Shown: piece after piece, positions 1 to 7,659 of the stretch | How the letters are laid out: each line of letters starts with the position of its first letter | Numbering within the stretch: position 1 is the first letter of the stretch | Origin: JAGLOK01 sp963677605 | GTDB taxonomy: Bacteria > Bacillota > Clostridia > Christensenellales > UMGS416 | NCBI GenBank assembly: GCA_963677605.2 | Contig: CAXXDX010000007.1 | Location: forward strand, 744,001 to 808,000 | Reading direction: 5' to 3' | Length of the DNA: 64,000 nt | Position numbers and translations under genes: made by a program | Notes under the pieces: generated by a model | What the model was told of the DNA's origin: nothing | Seen by the model: only the letters and a program-made list of their open reading frames with translations | Database searches by the model: none

Positions 1-49
1 TTTTACAAAATGCTTGATTTTTTACACGGAAAGGCTTAAAAATTACTAG

Positions 50-883
50 ATGAACATCGGAATAAACAAAAAAATAAGTGAAAATAAGCTTTATCAGATG
101 GCAAACTCAAATATCACTTATTATGATTTTGACTCAAATTATATATGTGAATATTCATCTTATGACAAAGTCAGGCTTGTAGTTGTGTTTTCCGGATTGT
201 TGAATTATACATTTGCAAGTGACTCGGTAAATCAGACAAATACAGATATGTTTCTTTTGCCTCAGTATTCTCACTTCACGCTGCATGTAGTAAAGCGTGC
301 AAAATTAATGATAATTGAAGTTGATGATTCTCAGGTTAAGTCTGTATATCAGAATGTTGAAAATACAAGGCCGTTTAATGATGCTATTAATAATCCTAAA
401 TTATATGTAGATATAACATATACAAATGTATTATTTGACAGTGTTCAAAAGATACACAGTGAATATGTCGAAAATAAAGAAAACCCGTATCTTGTTGAGC
501 TTAATGTCTGCCGGCTTTTGTTTAATCTTTTAAATACAGAATATGCAGGATATCTGTTTTCTATTCGTGCGCACCATCCTATGGAGCAGGTTAGATACTA
601 TATTGAGCGCAACCTGAAAGAAAGCATTAAGATAAATGACTTGGCGGAACTTGTGGGAATGACAGGGCCAAACCTAACAAATACATTTAAGCGTCATTTT
701 GGACAAACTCCTATTAGCTATATAAATGAATGCAAAATGAAGTTTGCCGAAGAACTTCTGAAAGAAAGCTCTGTAACCGAAGTAGCCTTTGATATGGGAT
801 TTGAAAACGTTTCAACATTTATCGCTCAGTTTAAAAAAATTCACGAAGTTACTCCGAAACAGTTTCAAATGCTATATATGTAA
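50..883 (+). CDS. AraC/XylS-family transcriptional regulator
   Basis: A 277-residue cytoplasmic regulator. Roughly residues 178-277 form the paired helix-turn-helix DNA-binding domain of the AraC family: the first helix-turn-helix lies around INDLAELVGMTGPNL and the second contains VAFDMGFENVSTFIAQF followed by the family's closing VTPKQF. The N-terminal 150 residues are probably a ligand-sensing cupin-like domain, but I do not recognise its ligand. The start at 50 has only a distant purine stretch upstream (about 28-34), so the start is less certain than the frame. It stands alone, followed at once by a hairpin terminator. Its target is unknown. It is not clearly linked to the exchanger gene that follows on the other strand. 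Confidence 0.9.
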   Translation: MNIGINKKISENKLYQMANSNITYYDFDSNYICEYSSYDKVRLVVVFSGLLNYTFASDSVNQTNTDMFLLPQYSHFTLHVVKRAKLMIIEVDDSQVKSVYQNVENTRPFNDAINNPKLYVDITYTNVLFDSVQKIHSEYVENKENPYLVELNVCRLLFNLLNTEYAGYLFSIRAHHPMEQVRYYIERNLKESIKINDLAELVGMTGPNLTNTFKRHFGQTPISYINECKMKFAEELLKESSVTEVAFDMGFENVSTFIAQFKKIHEVTPKQFQMLYM

Positions 884-884
884 T

Positions 885-919
885 AAAAGACGATAGCGGA
901 GGGACCACTACCGTCTTTT
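885..919 (+). terminator. Hairpin terminator after the AraC-type gene
   Basis: Imperfect 15-bp inverted repeat (AAAAGACGATAGCGG paired with CCACTACCGTCTTTT, loop AGGGA, two mismatches) starting two bases after the stop codon and ending in a short T run. It sits between convergent genes and could work in both directions. Confidence 0.7.
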
Positions 920-958
920 ATTTATATGAAATATGTGCTTGTGAGACTTATTTATTAA

Positions 959-1966
959 TTATGCTACGTTGAATATTCCCAGGGCCAAATATCCTATATA
1001 TGTAACATAAAGAGAAAGCAATGCAATTCCCTGCCATCTGTATAGTCTGCCTTTAATCCATGCAGGAACAATAACCAGAAGCGATAAAAACAGGACCAGA
1101 GGAACATCAAAAACCAACGCCTGAGGTACCATAGAACTAAACAATGGCAGCTTCTGCATTGAAACAAAAAGCCCGTCCGGTGAAATAATTGAACATGTAG
1201 ACAGTATGAGAACAATGTTTAATATGTTTGCACCTATTACATTTCCAACCGACAGTGAGAACTCTTTTTTAACTACTGCAGAGATTGTTGTGGCGAGCTC
1301 CGGCAGGGATGTTCCCAAAGCCACAACTGTAAGGCCTATTATCTGATCTGAAATTCCGGCTTTGTGTGCCAAAAATGTGGCATTGTTAACCAAGAGCTTA
1401 GCTCCGAATATAATACCAACTATTCCGGCTGCGAATTTAAGTGAGTTGGTTATTATTAGCTTGCGGGTAATTTCAGGGACATCTTCTTTATCATTAGTCT
1501 TTCTTGCTTTTTGAGCTGCTGTTATGCTATAGGCAAAAAACAATATCATGACTATACCAAGCAAAACTCCTTCAAAAGCATTGATGTGCCTGTCCAGCAT
1601 AAATACAATCAACAGTGCGATAGCTGAAAGAAGAAACGCGGATTTAGCTCTGAAAGTATTCTTGCGCACATGTGCCGGCAGCGCAGTTGCCGATATCCCC
1701 AGTATCAGAGCTGTATTGCATACAATAGAGCCTAGAGCGTTGCCTATTCCCATGTCCGGCACACCGTTTTTAACAGCAATTGTTGACACCATAAGCTCAG
1801 GAAGGGTAGTGCAAAGGGAGATAATTGTTGCCCCTATCAAAAGCTTGGGAATTCTTGTGACTTCCGCAAAATAGACTGTGCCGTCTACAAAGAAATCGCC
1901 GCCTTTTATAATCAATATAAATCCGGCAATAAGTAAAAGCGATGAGGTTAAAACAGTTAATTGCAT
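959..1966 (-). CDS. Sodium/calcium exchanger-type membrane transporter (YrbG/CaxA-like)
   Basis: A 335-residue polytopic membrane protein with two homologous halves, the pattern of the Ca2+/cation antiporter superfamily. The first alpha repeat carries GNALGSIVCN and the second carries GTSLPELATTISAV followed by VGNVIGANILNIVLI. These conserved acidic and Asn residues form the cation site in this family. I chose the ATG at 1966 because it is preceded by AAGGATG at proper spacing and begins directly with the first membrane helix. A longer frame extends upstream to 2071 but adds 35 polar residues unlike the family. It probably exchanges Na+ or H+ for Ca2+. Its relation to the catabolic genes is unclear. 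It may be part of the general genome background. Confidence 0.88.
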   Translation of the reverse strand: MQLTVLTSSLLLIAGFILIIKGGDFFVDGTVYFAEVTRIPKLLIGATIISLCTTLPELMVSTIAVKNGVPDMGIGNALGSIVCNTALILGISATALPAHVRKNTFRAKSAFLLSAIALLIVFMLDRHINAFEGVLLGIVMILFFAYSITAAQKARKTNDKEDVPEITRKLIITNSLKFAAGIVGIIFGAKLLVNNATFLAHKAGISDQIIGLTVVALGTSLPELATTISAVVKKEFSLSVGNVIGANILNIVLILSTCSIISPDGLFVSMQKLPLFSSMVPQALVFDVPLVLFLSLLVIVPAWIKGRLYRWQGIALLSLYVTYIGYLALGIFNVA

Positions 1967-2054
1967 TAGTACATCCTTATTTTGTTGATTTAGTTGGTAG
2001 TGAAAAAGTGTTGTTTGCGATAAGATTCTACAAACCCTTATTCTGAAAGAAAAT

Positions 2055-2072
2055 TGTGCGGGTAAGCGCACA
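2055..2072 (-). other. Hairpin in the leader of the exchanger gene
   Basis: Perfect 6-bp inverted repeat TGTGCG / CGCACA with a 6-base loop, about 90 bases upstream of the exchanger start and inside its likely 5' leader. It is G+C rich compared with its surroundings. It does not match a riboswitch that I recognise. Confidence 0.35.
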
Positions 2073-2128
2073 AATGAGGAAAGAATTTATAAAAAATATT
2101 ATCTAATATATTTATAGTATATTTATAA

Positions 2129-2153
2129 AAGCTTATAAGCAATAAATAAGCTT
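2129..2153 (-). terminator. Possible terminator downstream of the PrpR_N-type regulator
   Basis: Perfect 8-bp inverted repeat AAGCTTAT / ATAAGCTT, which on the minus strand is followed by TTTTA. It lies about 80 bases beyond the stop of the minus-strand regulator. The stem is AT-rich, so termination may be weak. Confidence 0.4.
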
Positions 2154-2229
2154 TGTAAAAATTGTTCATTATTTAAACAGTTGAAATCTTATTTAATAAT
2201 AAATACTGACTGGTACTCGCAGCCAAGGA

Positions 2230-4029
2230 TCACTCTTTAAGCATACGCCATAGCGTAGTGCGGCTGATGCCTAAACTTCGTGCCGTTTCACTTTGATTTC
2301 CGTTGTTTTGTTCTAAAATTATTTTAGCGATATCGCGGTTAATACTGTCAAGATTTTTTGTCAGATTTATTATAGTCTTTGATGTGTGTTGAGTTTCTCC
2401 CTGAACGAATGATATTTCAACACGAAGAGTTTCGCTTACATGTTGCTGTGTTATAACTCCTTCTCCAGCTAAAAAAGCCAGCTTCTCCATAACTCTCATT
2501 AGCTGTTCATAGTTCTGCGGCCAATTGTAGTCTGACAGCAGCGTAACTGCTTCAGGCTCTATACTTTCCGGTGCGTGCTCATAATTAATTTTAAAGTATT
2601 GCATCAATTGTGTTATAGAGTTTTCGATAACGTTACTGCTGCCGCGCAAAGGAATCATTGAAATATTAAGACATTTTAGTTTTGTGATTGTTTTTAATAC
2701 CAGCTGCTCTCTTAAAATACTCAGATTCCGCTGTTCTGAACGGGAAATGAGTATATGGTTTCTTCTTGCGGCGTCGCTCAGTGAGATTGCGGACAAAAGC
2801 TGATCCAATTTTTCATGGTTTAAGGCGTCAATATTTTTGATAAACAAAGTATTGCCGTAATCGCAGATTGGAGAATCAGGCTTAAGCAGCAGATAGTTCC
2901 AGGCTCTGCTGTTAATTAAGCTACAATCTATCACGACAAAAGGATTGTGGTTGTATATGCCTTTTAGGTAAATCATTTTTGCTAGGTGATCTTTCCCGGC
3001 ACCTACTTCTCCGCTTATAAGAACAGGCTCTTTTCGGGAAATGCACTGTTCGATTTCATGTAAATAGTAGTTTTCCATATTTACAATTCCAAATACGGAG
3101 TTTTCAACCTCTTGCTTTATTTCATCGCTGTCATAGTAATGAATACATCTCCTTTCGCCGGATGCTGCAGGAACTCTGCGGCTGAAGAAAAACACATAAT
3201 AATATTTATCGAAAATTGATACTTTCCTGGCAGAAATATTGTAAACAGAGCCGCCCTGCCGTTTTATTAGCTTAAACGAGTCTTCTGTTTTAAATTTATC
3301 AAGGAGTTTATAAAGATACTTAAGCATGAATTTATCGTTAGGAGTAAGGGAAACGTAATAGAGCTTATAATCTGATGAGTAAACAACAGTCGCACTTTCG
3401 TTATTAAGTTCTATAAGTTTGTTTAAGAATCTGTTTTCTTCCCTAAGACTCAAACTGGCTTTGTGATAGAAAAGAGCTTTATTGAATGCGTCGCGTATAC
3501 TGTCTTCGCCGGATGTGAGCAGAAATGCATCGAATCCGTGATTTTGAGCATACTCGTAAGATATTGTATCGCAAAGAACGGTTTTTACATTATCATTCCG
3601 AATTGTTTGAAAAACCGATTCGAGCTCAAAAACATCGTTTATTCCATATACCTTACATTCAAATGGCAGAATGTTTTCAAGTGAATCAAGAGATTCGAGC
3701 GACTGGATTATGCTGTTGAAGCCAATAATTGCAAGCCTTGAAGCTGTTGAAATGGCTGTGTTTATTGCAGCCAACAAATCACATGTTTTGATTCCTATCT
3801 CAATTATAGGCACAGATACTGCATTCCTTATATACTTAGCTGTGCCACCTCTTGAAATTATATAATCATATTGCTCGTTGTAGTTATCGACAGCGTAATT
3901 GGTACCATCGTTAAGATTGCCGACTACTGTTGTTAAATTAATATCTTTAAACTCGCTTGCCACTTTTTCGACTATTCGAACCATGCTTTCGTATGGAGAA
4001 ATAACAAGTATTTTTATTTCTTCGTCCAA
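2230..4029 (-). CDS. PrpR_N / AAA+ / Fis-type regulator lacking the sigma-54 GAFTGA loop
   Basis: A 599-residue regulator. Residues 1-185 resemble the PrpR N-terminal sensor of propionate-type activators (ISRGGTAKYIR is the characteristic segment). A reduced AAA+ domain follows, with a P-loop (SGEVGAGKD, about residue 330). The C-terminus is a Fis-type helix-turn-helix (NQSETARSLGISRTTLW). The GAFTGA motif that contacts sigma-54 is absent and the AAA+ core looks short, so it is unlikely to be an orthodox sigma-54 activator. I prefer the TTG at 4029 because GAGGGGG lies just upstream; an in-frame TTG at 4047 would overlap that site. It is divergent from the anion permease/acid-sugar operon and is the obvious candidate to control it, perhaps sensing a small carboxylate. 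Confidence 0.85.
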   Translation of the reverse strand: MDEEIKILVISPYESMVRIVEKVASEFKDINLTTVVGNLNDGTNYAVDNYNEQYDYIISRGGTAKYIRNAVSVPIIEIGIKTCDLLAAINTAISTASRLAIIGFNSIIQSLESLDSLENILPFECKVYGINDVFELESVFQTIRNDNVKTVLCDTISYEYAQNHGFDAFLLTSGEDSIRDAFNKALFYHKASLSLREENRFLNKLIELNNESATVVYSSDYKLYYVSLTPNDKFMLKYLYKLLDKFKTEDSFKLIKRQGGSVYNISARKVSIFDKYYYVFFFSRRVPAASGERRCIHYYDSDEIKQEVENSVFGIVNMENYYLHEIEQCISRKEPVLISGEVGAGKDHLAKMIYLKGIYNHNPFVVIDCSLINSRAWNYLLLKPDSPICDYGNTLFIKNIDALNHEKLDQLLSAISLSDAARRNHILISRSEQRNLSILREQLVLKTITKLKCLNISMIPLRGSSNVIENSITQLMQYFKINYEHAPESIEPEAVTLLSDYNWPQNYEQLMRVMEKLAFLAGEGVITQQHVSETLRVEISFVQGETQHTSKTIINLTKNLDSINRDIAKIILEQNNGNQSETARSLGISRTTLWRMLKE

Positions 4030-4114
4030 AAATCCGCCCCCTCTCAATCATTTGCACTAAAATTGATAAAGTAAATTATACAAAACGACAAAAAAAGAGT
4101 CAATAAATTTGCGA

Positions 4115-4133
4115 ATGTTTCAAAATGAAACAT
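4115..4133. promoter_or_regulatory. Palindromic operator candidate TGTTTCA-N3-TGAAACA
   Basis: The 19-base sequence ATGTTTCA AAA TGAAACAT is a perfect palindrome with 8-base arms. It lies 86 bases upstream of the divergent regulator start and about 330 bases upstream of the permease. Its size and position suit a dimeric Fis-type helix-turn-helix protein such as the adjacent regulator. That assignment is inference. Confidence 0.55.
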
Positions 4134-4425
4134 GTTTTGATGATGACTTCAATAGACTGAGATTTATGATGTATATATACTGAATATATTAAGTTTTTCA
4201 AACTTTCAGTAAATATGTGCGAAAAGGGCGATATGCTTTATAAGCGGTTGTTTCTTATAAATAAAACAACAGATTGCATTTTGCTCAAAACCAGGCTGTC
4301 CGGTGATGTGGCCTGTCAGAAGATGTTTTAATAAATAGATTTTGATTTTAAACGCCGGAGTAGGAAGGGGGGACATTTTAGGACTTAACACATTATTTCT
4401 CATTAATTATCAGAAGGATAAACAC

Positions 4426-4452
4426 ATGCCTTGGGTAAGGCAAAAAAATTAG
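4426..4452 (+). CDS. Possible 8-codon leader peptide upstream of the permease
   Basis: ATG at 4426 is preceded by AGAAGGAT at 4412-4419 with ideal spacing and encodes MPWVRQKN before a TAG stop at 4450-4452. The stop overlaps the start of the permease ribosome binding site (AGAAGGAG, 4451-4458). Translation of the short frame could therefore couple to, or modulate, permease translation. A GCCTT/AAGGC hairpin lies within it. No protein evidence is possible at this length. Confidence 0.35.
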   Translation: MPWVRQKN

Positions 4453-4466
4453 AAGGAGTAAATACT

Positions 4467-5765
4467 ATGCTTACAACTCAAATGATTATCACCCTCGCGG
4501 TTGTAGTCTTTATGGTCGTCTTAATCATTATCGACAAACTGCCTTTTGGTGCACCGCCACTAATTGCCTGTGCATTGCTGGTTGTTTTGGGACAGGCAAC
4601 TGTTGCAGAAGCGTTTGGTGGATTTGTTGACAAGAACGTTATCTTGATTGCAGGCTTTATGGCTTCAATGGCGGCATTGCAGAAAACTAGATTTATTGCG
4701 TTTTTGAAAAACTCACTTAACCACATAGCCGGCAAAGGCGGTTACAGAAACTATGTTATTATACTTCTGTTGGTAATGCTTGTTGCAAACTTCTTAACAG
4801 GAACAGCATACTACGTTCTCATTTTATCTATCGTTGCAACAATTCCTTACAACAAAAAGCTGCCGACATCACGCATTCTTCTTCCCGCAGGTATGGCTAC
4901 CGGTTTCGGCGGATGGATTCCGATTACAGCTGCATTATTTTTAGGAATTATGTCCAGCATACTTGAATCTTCAGGCGGCCCTGCAGGAGTTATAATTCCT
5001 ATTGGAAAACTTGCTATCTTAAGAGGAGTTCTTGCTGTGATATTCCTTGGATGGTCTCTTATCGGATATAAACTCTTACCGGATCGCGACATAAGCAATA
5101 AACTTGCCGAGGGTGAGACAAAACCTGAAAAAGAAGAAAAGAAAGAAAGCGAACTTACAAAGTTCCAGGAAATTTCCGTATACATTGGTTTTGTCATAAT
5201 ACTCGGAACAATGATATTCCTCAGCAAAATACCTGGAGATATTGGTTATGGCGTAACAGGCGTTGTTGCTGCATTCCTGCTGTTTACAGGAGCTCTTAAG
5301 TTCAAAGAAACTCTTTCAAACTGGTTCTCACCTTTGATTGTAATGTTAGCTGGTGTTATCGGTGTTGCTACAGCAATGTCTAACAGCGGAATTACAACAT
5401 TGTTAGGTGAAAAGATAGCTGGTGTTCTTGGCGGTAATCCAAGTGCATTTGTAGTTGTATTTGTATTTGTATTATTGACATCTATAAGCTCAACATTCAC
5501 AGGAGCGAGCTTTGGTTCATTGTTCATCTTTGCGCCAATAGGTGTTTCGGTTTGCTTGCAGCTAGGATTAAATCCAATTGCTTTGGTATTTGCTCTTGTT
5601 CCAACAGCATGGATTAACTGGGTAATGCCAATTGACGGTCTTCCTGCAATGGCGTTTGGACTTGGTAAATACAAACTCACCGAGTTCTGGAAGTTCCAAG
5701 TACCGCTTTGGTTGTTGTCACTTCTGGCAGTGACCACGGTCTCGATTTTACTGTTCCCTATGTAA
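4467..5765 (+). CDS. SLC13/ion-transporter-superfamily anion permease
   Basis: A 432-residue, highly hydrophobic protein with about 11 membrane segments in two repeated halves, typical of the ion-transporter superfamily (SLC13/DASS, CitM and related carboxylate carriers). A charged cytoplasmic loop rich in Lys and Glu (about residues 215-235) separates the halves. It probably imports a small carboxylate, fitting the acid-sugar enzymes downstream. The start at 4467 follows AGAAGGAG at correct spacing; a TTG 36 bases upstream is less likely. It is the first gene of operon A, opposite the PrpR_N-type regulator. The specific substrate cannot be read from sequence. A four-carbon sugar acid or the free acid released by the esterases is a reasonable guess. 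Confidence 0.8.
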   Translation: MLTTQMIITLAVVVFMVVLIIIDKLPFGAPPLIACALLVVLGQATVAEAFGGFVDKNVILIAGFMASMAALQKTRFIAFLKNSLNHIAGKGGYRNYVIILLLVMLVANFLTGTAYYVLILSIVATIPYNKKLPTSRILLPAGMATGFGGWIPITAALFLGIMSSILESSGGPAGVIIPIGKLAILRGVLAVIFLGWSLIGYKLLPDRDISNKLAEGETKPEKEEKKESELTKFQEISVYIGFVIILGTMIFLSKIPGDIGYGVTGVVAAFLLFTGALKFKETLSNWFSPLIVMLAGVIGVATAMSNSGITTLLGEKIAGVLGGNPSAFVVVFVFVLLTSISSTFTGASFGSLFIFAPIGVSVCLQLGLNPIALVFALVPTAWINWVMPIDGLPAMAFGLGKYKLTEFWKFQVPLWLLSLLAVTTVSILLFPM

Positions 5766-5783
5766 AACTTAAATTAACAAAAA

Positions 5784-5813
5784 GCAATGCCGCATGTAAC
5801 TATGCGGCATTGC
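5784..5813 (+). other. Strong stem-loop between permease and first esterase
   Basis: Perfect 12-bp inverted repeat GCAATGCCGCAT / ATGCGGCATTGC with a 6-base loop, 18 bases after the permease stop. No T run follows on the plus strand, so it is not a canonical terminator there. It is better suited to stabilising or processing the permease transcript. Five A residues flank each side, so on the minus strand it is followed by T residues. Confidence 0.6.
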
Positions 5814-5879
5814 AAAAACATCACAAAAATATGGCCTTGCCATGCAGGGTTATGATAGACCTTGCTGGGAGAAAAAATT

Positions 5880-7637
5880 ATGAATGACAAAATGAATGAA
5901 CTGGTCCAATTTTCAGATAATGCAGGCAAGCTTGTATTGGAAAAAGTTGCCGGAGAAGTTTCAAAAAAAGTTGAATATGAAAATGAGGTTCAGGCAAAAT
6001 CGGGTATTGACAGAACTATGTATTGCTATGTACCTGAAACCGGATGCCCTGATCCCAAACAATGTCAGGTTTTGATGGTGCTGCGCGATGGCAGCGATGA
6101 AGATTCAGCTCAAAAGGTAATGGAAAACCTTAAGCTTAAAGGCCTTGCTGAAGACCAGAACTTTATATTGGTTTTTCCCAATCCTACTAATGATGGATGG
6201 AACTATAAAAATGATTCAGCACGCGAAAACGATATTGATTTTATTGTGCGCTGCTTTGATTCACTTAAGGCAAGCAGCAGCCATGTGTCCGGATTTAACG
6301 GAATGATTTACTATCTGCCTGCTTCACCTTGCGCATCCGCCATGATTATGACAATGGCTGCGCTTAATCCATTGAATGTGTCTGCAATGATGGTGTCGGA
6401 GTTTCCTGATGACTATACTATCCCTGCAGAAGCCCTCAATGTAGAAGTTGCCGCATGGAGCAGCAATCCTGTTGCAACGGAATATATAAAAAATGCAAAC
6501 GAAACAAACGGCTCTGGTGAAGAGGATAAAGGTGATATAACTTACTATGGTAAAAATCCGAATGTAAGGCTTATTGTAAGCGACAGCGAGATAAATGCCG
6601 AAACTGTATTGTCTGCATGGGACAAGCTGTTTTCAATATCCCGCAGATGGCGCAACGACACTTATGGAACATACCAGCATCGTACAGCTTTTACTGAGCG
6701 CGGATTTGTCGCTCATGTAAAAGATTCAAGCCTGGGTGTAAATGATGGATATGAGCATACTTGGTATGAGTATATTCCGCCACAGCTCCGCGGAACAGAT
6801 GAAAAGGTTCCTCTGCTGTTTAACTTCCATGGTGTAAACTGTGTACCTCTGTACGGAGCAGAACAAAGCAACTGGCATGATATAGCTGACAGGGAAGGTT
6901 TTATAGTTGTTTACCCTGCGCCGGCCAAAAGCAAATGCTGGAATATCGTAAACGAATCAACTCTTATAAGTGATTTTGACTTTGTACTAGCGCTTATAGA
7001 GCACATGAAAGATATTCATCCGATAGATGAAACAAGAATATATGTTGCCGGATTTTCAATGGGCGGCATGATGACACATGCTCTTTCCGGGGCATATCCT
7101 GATATATTTGCAGCAGGAGCACCTTGCAATGCATTTAATTTCGGATACTATATGAAACCTGCGGGATTATTTACACCTTTTATGAAAGGCATTAAAGATG
7201 AGGAGCTTGAAAACGTGTCTTATGCAAAGGTATTTGCTGATGAGAAAAAAGCTAAATATGACTATAGGATGCCTATTTTTCAAAACGTAGGTTTTAATGA
7301 TACTTTAATTTCTTCATGGCCATTGGATGCCGAAACAGAAGATATACGAATGGATACAATAAAGCGCTGGATGGAGTACAACAATATATCCTCAGACGAT
7401 TTATTTGACAGTAAAACACTGTCTGGACTTTCAGCGGATGAATCATTTTATGAAGATGAAGAAGAAAGATTCTTCCACCAGAGGTGGCTAAGCGGTGATG
7501 AAGGATCGCCTTCGCTTTACGAGATGATGTTTGTAAAACGTATGCCTCATGCTATTTTGCCTATTCAGACCGAATATGCATGGGAGTTTATAAAGAAGTT
7601 TTCACGTATGAAAGACGGAACGCTTAAAATAAACTAG
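5880..7637 (+). CDS. Two-domain alpha/beta-hydrolase esterase (PHB-depolymerase/feruloyl-esterase-like)
   Basis: A 585-residue protein without signal peptide. The C-terminal half (about 290-585) is an Esterase_phd-like alpha/beta hydrolase: oxyanion-hole HG at 317-318, nucleophile elbow GFSMGG with Ser393, and a late His in RMPHA. The N-terminal half (about 45-205) repeats the same pattern in degraded form, with SGFNGM at 137-142 where a nucleophile elbow would be and Asn in place of Ser, so it looks catalytically dead. The start at 5880 follows GGGAG; an upstream TTG is less likely. It is nearly colinear with the next gene. Probable role: cytoplasmic cleavage of an imported ester of a sugar acid or hydroxy acid. 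The substrate is unknown. Confidence 0.82.
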   Translation: MNDKMNELVQFSDNAGKLVLEKVAGEVSKKVEYENEVQAKSGIDRTMYCYVPETGCPDPKQCQVLMVLRDGSDEDSAQKVMENLKLKGLAEDQNFILVFPNPTNDGWNYKNDSARENDIDFIVRCFDSLKASSSHVSGFNGMIYYLPASPCASAMIMTMAALNPLNVSAMMVSEFPDDYTIPAEALNVEVAAWSSNPVATEYIKNANETNGSGEEDKGDITYYGKNPNVRLIVSDSEINAETVLSAWDKLFSISRRWRNDTYGTYQHRTAFTERGFVAHVKDSSLGVNDGYEHTWYEYIPPQLRGTDEKVPLLFNFHGVNCVPLYGAEQSNWHDIADREGFIVVYPAPAKSKCWNIVNESTLISDFDFVLALIEHMKDIHPIDETRIYVAGFSMGGMMTHALSGAYPDIFAAGAPCNAFNFGYYMKPAGLFTPFMKGIKDEELENVSYAKVFADEKKAKYDYRMPIFQNVGFNDTLISSWPLDAETEDIRMDTIKRWMEYNNISSDDLFDSKTLSGLSADESFYEDEEERFFHQRWLSGDEGSPSLYEMMFVKRMPHAILPIQTEYAWEFIKKFSRMKDGTLKIN

Positions 7638-7659
7638 GAATAAGCAAGGAGAGAAAATA

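Larger units (their letters stand above)
4030..4466. promoter_or_regulatory. Divergent regulatory region between the regulator and operon A
   Basis: 437 bases with no convincing protein gene except a tiny leader frame at 4426. It contains a 19-base palindrome at 4115-4133, an inverted repeat GTTGTTT-N10-AAACAAC at 4247-4270, and a small GCCTT/AAGGC hairpin at 4428-4441 just before the permease ribosome binding site. I see no clear sigma-54 (GG-N10-GC) promoter. Promoter positions for either direction are not obvious. Confidence 0.6.

Noticed and set aside
4206..4403. 65-codon minus-strand open frame in the operon A leader region
   Set aside because: No ribosome binding site, composition unlike a protein, and it overlaps probable regulatory DNA.
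4030..4466. Sigma-54 promoter for operon A
   Set aside because: I searched by eye for GG-N10-GC elements and found none convincing, and the regulator lacks GAFTGA.
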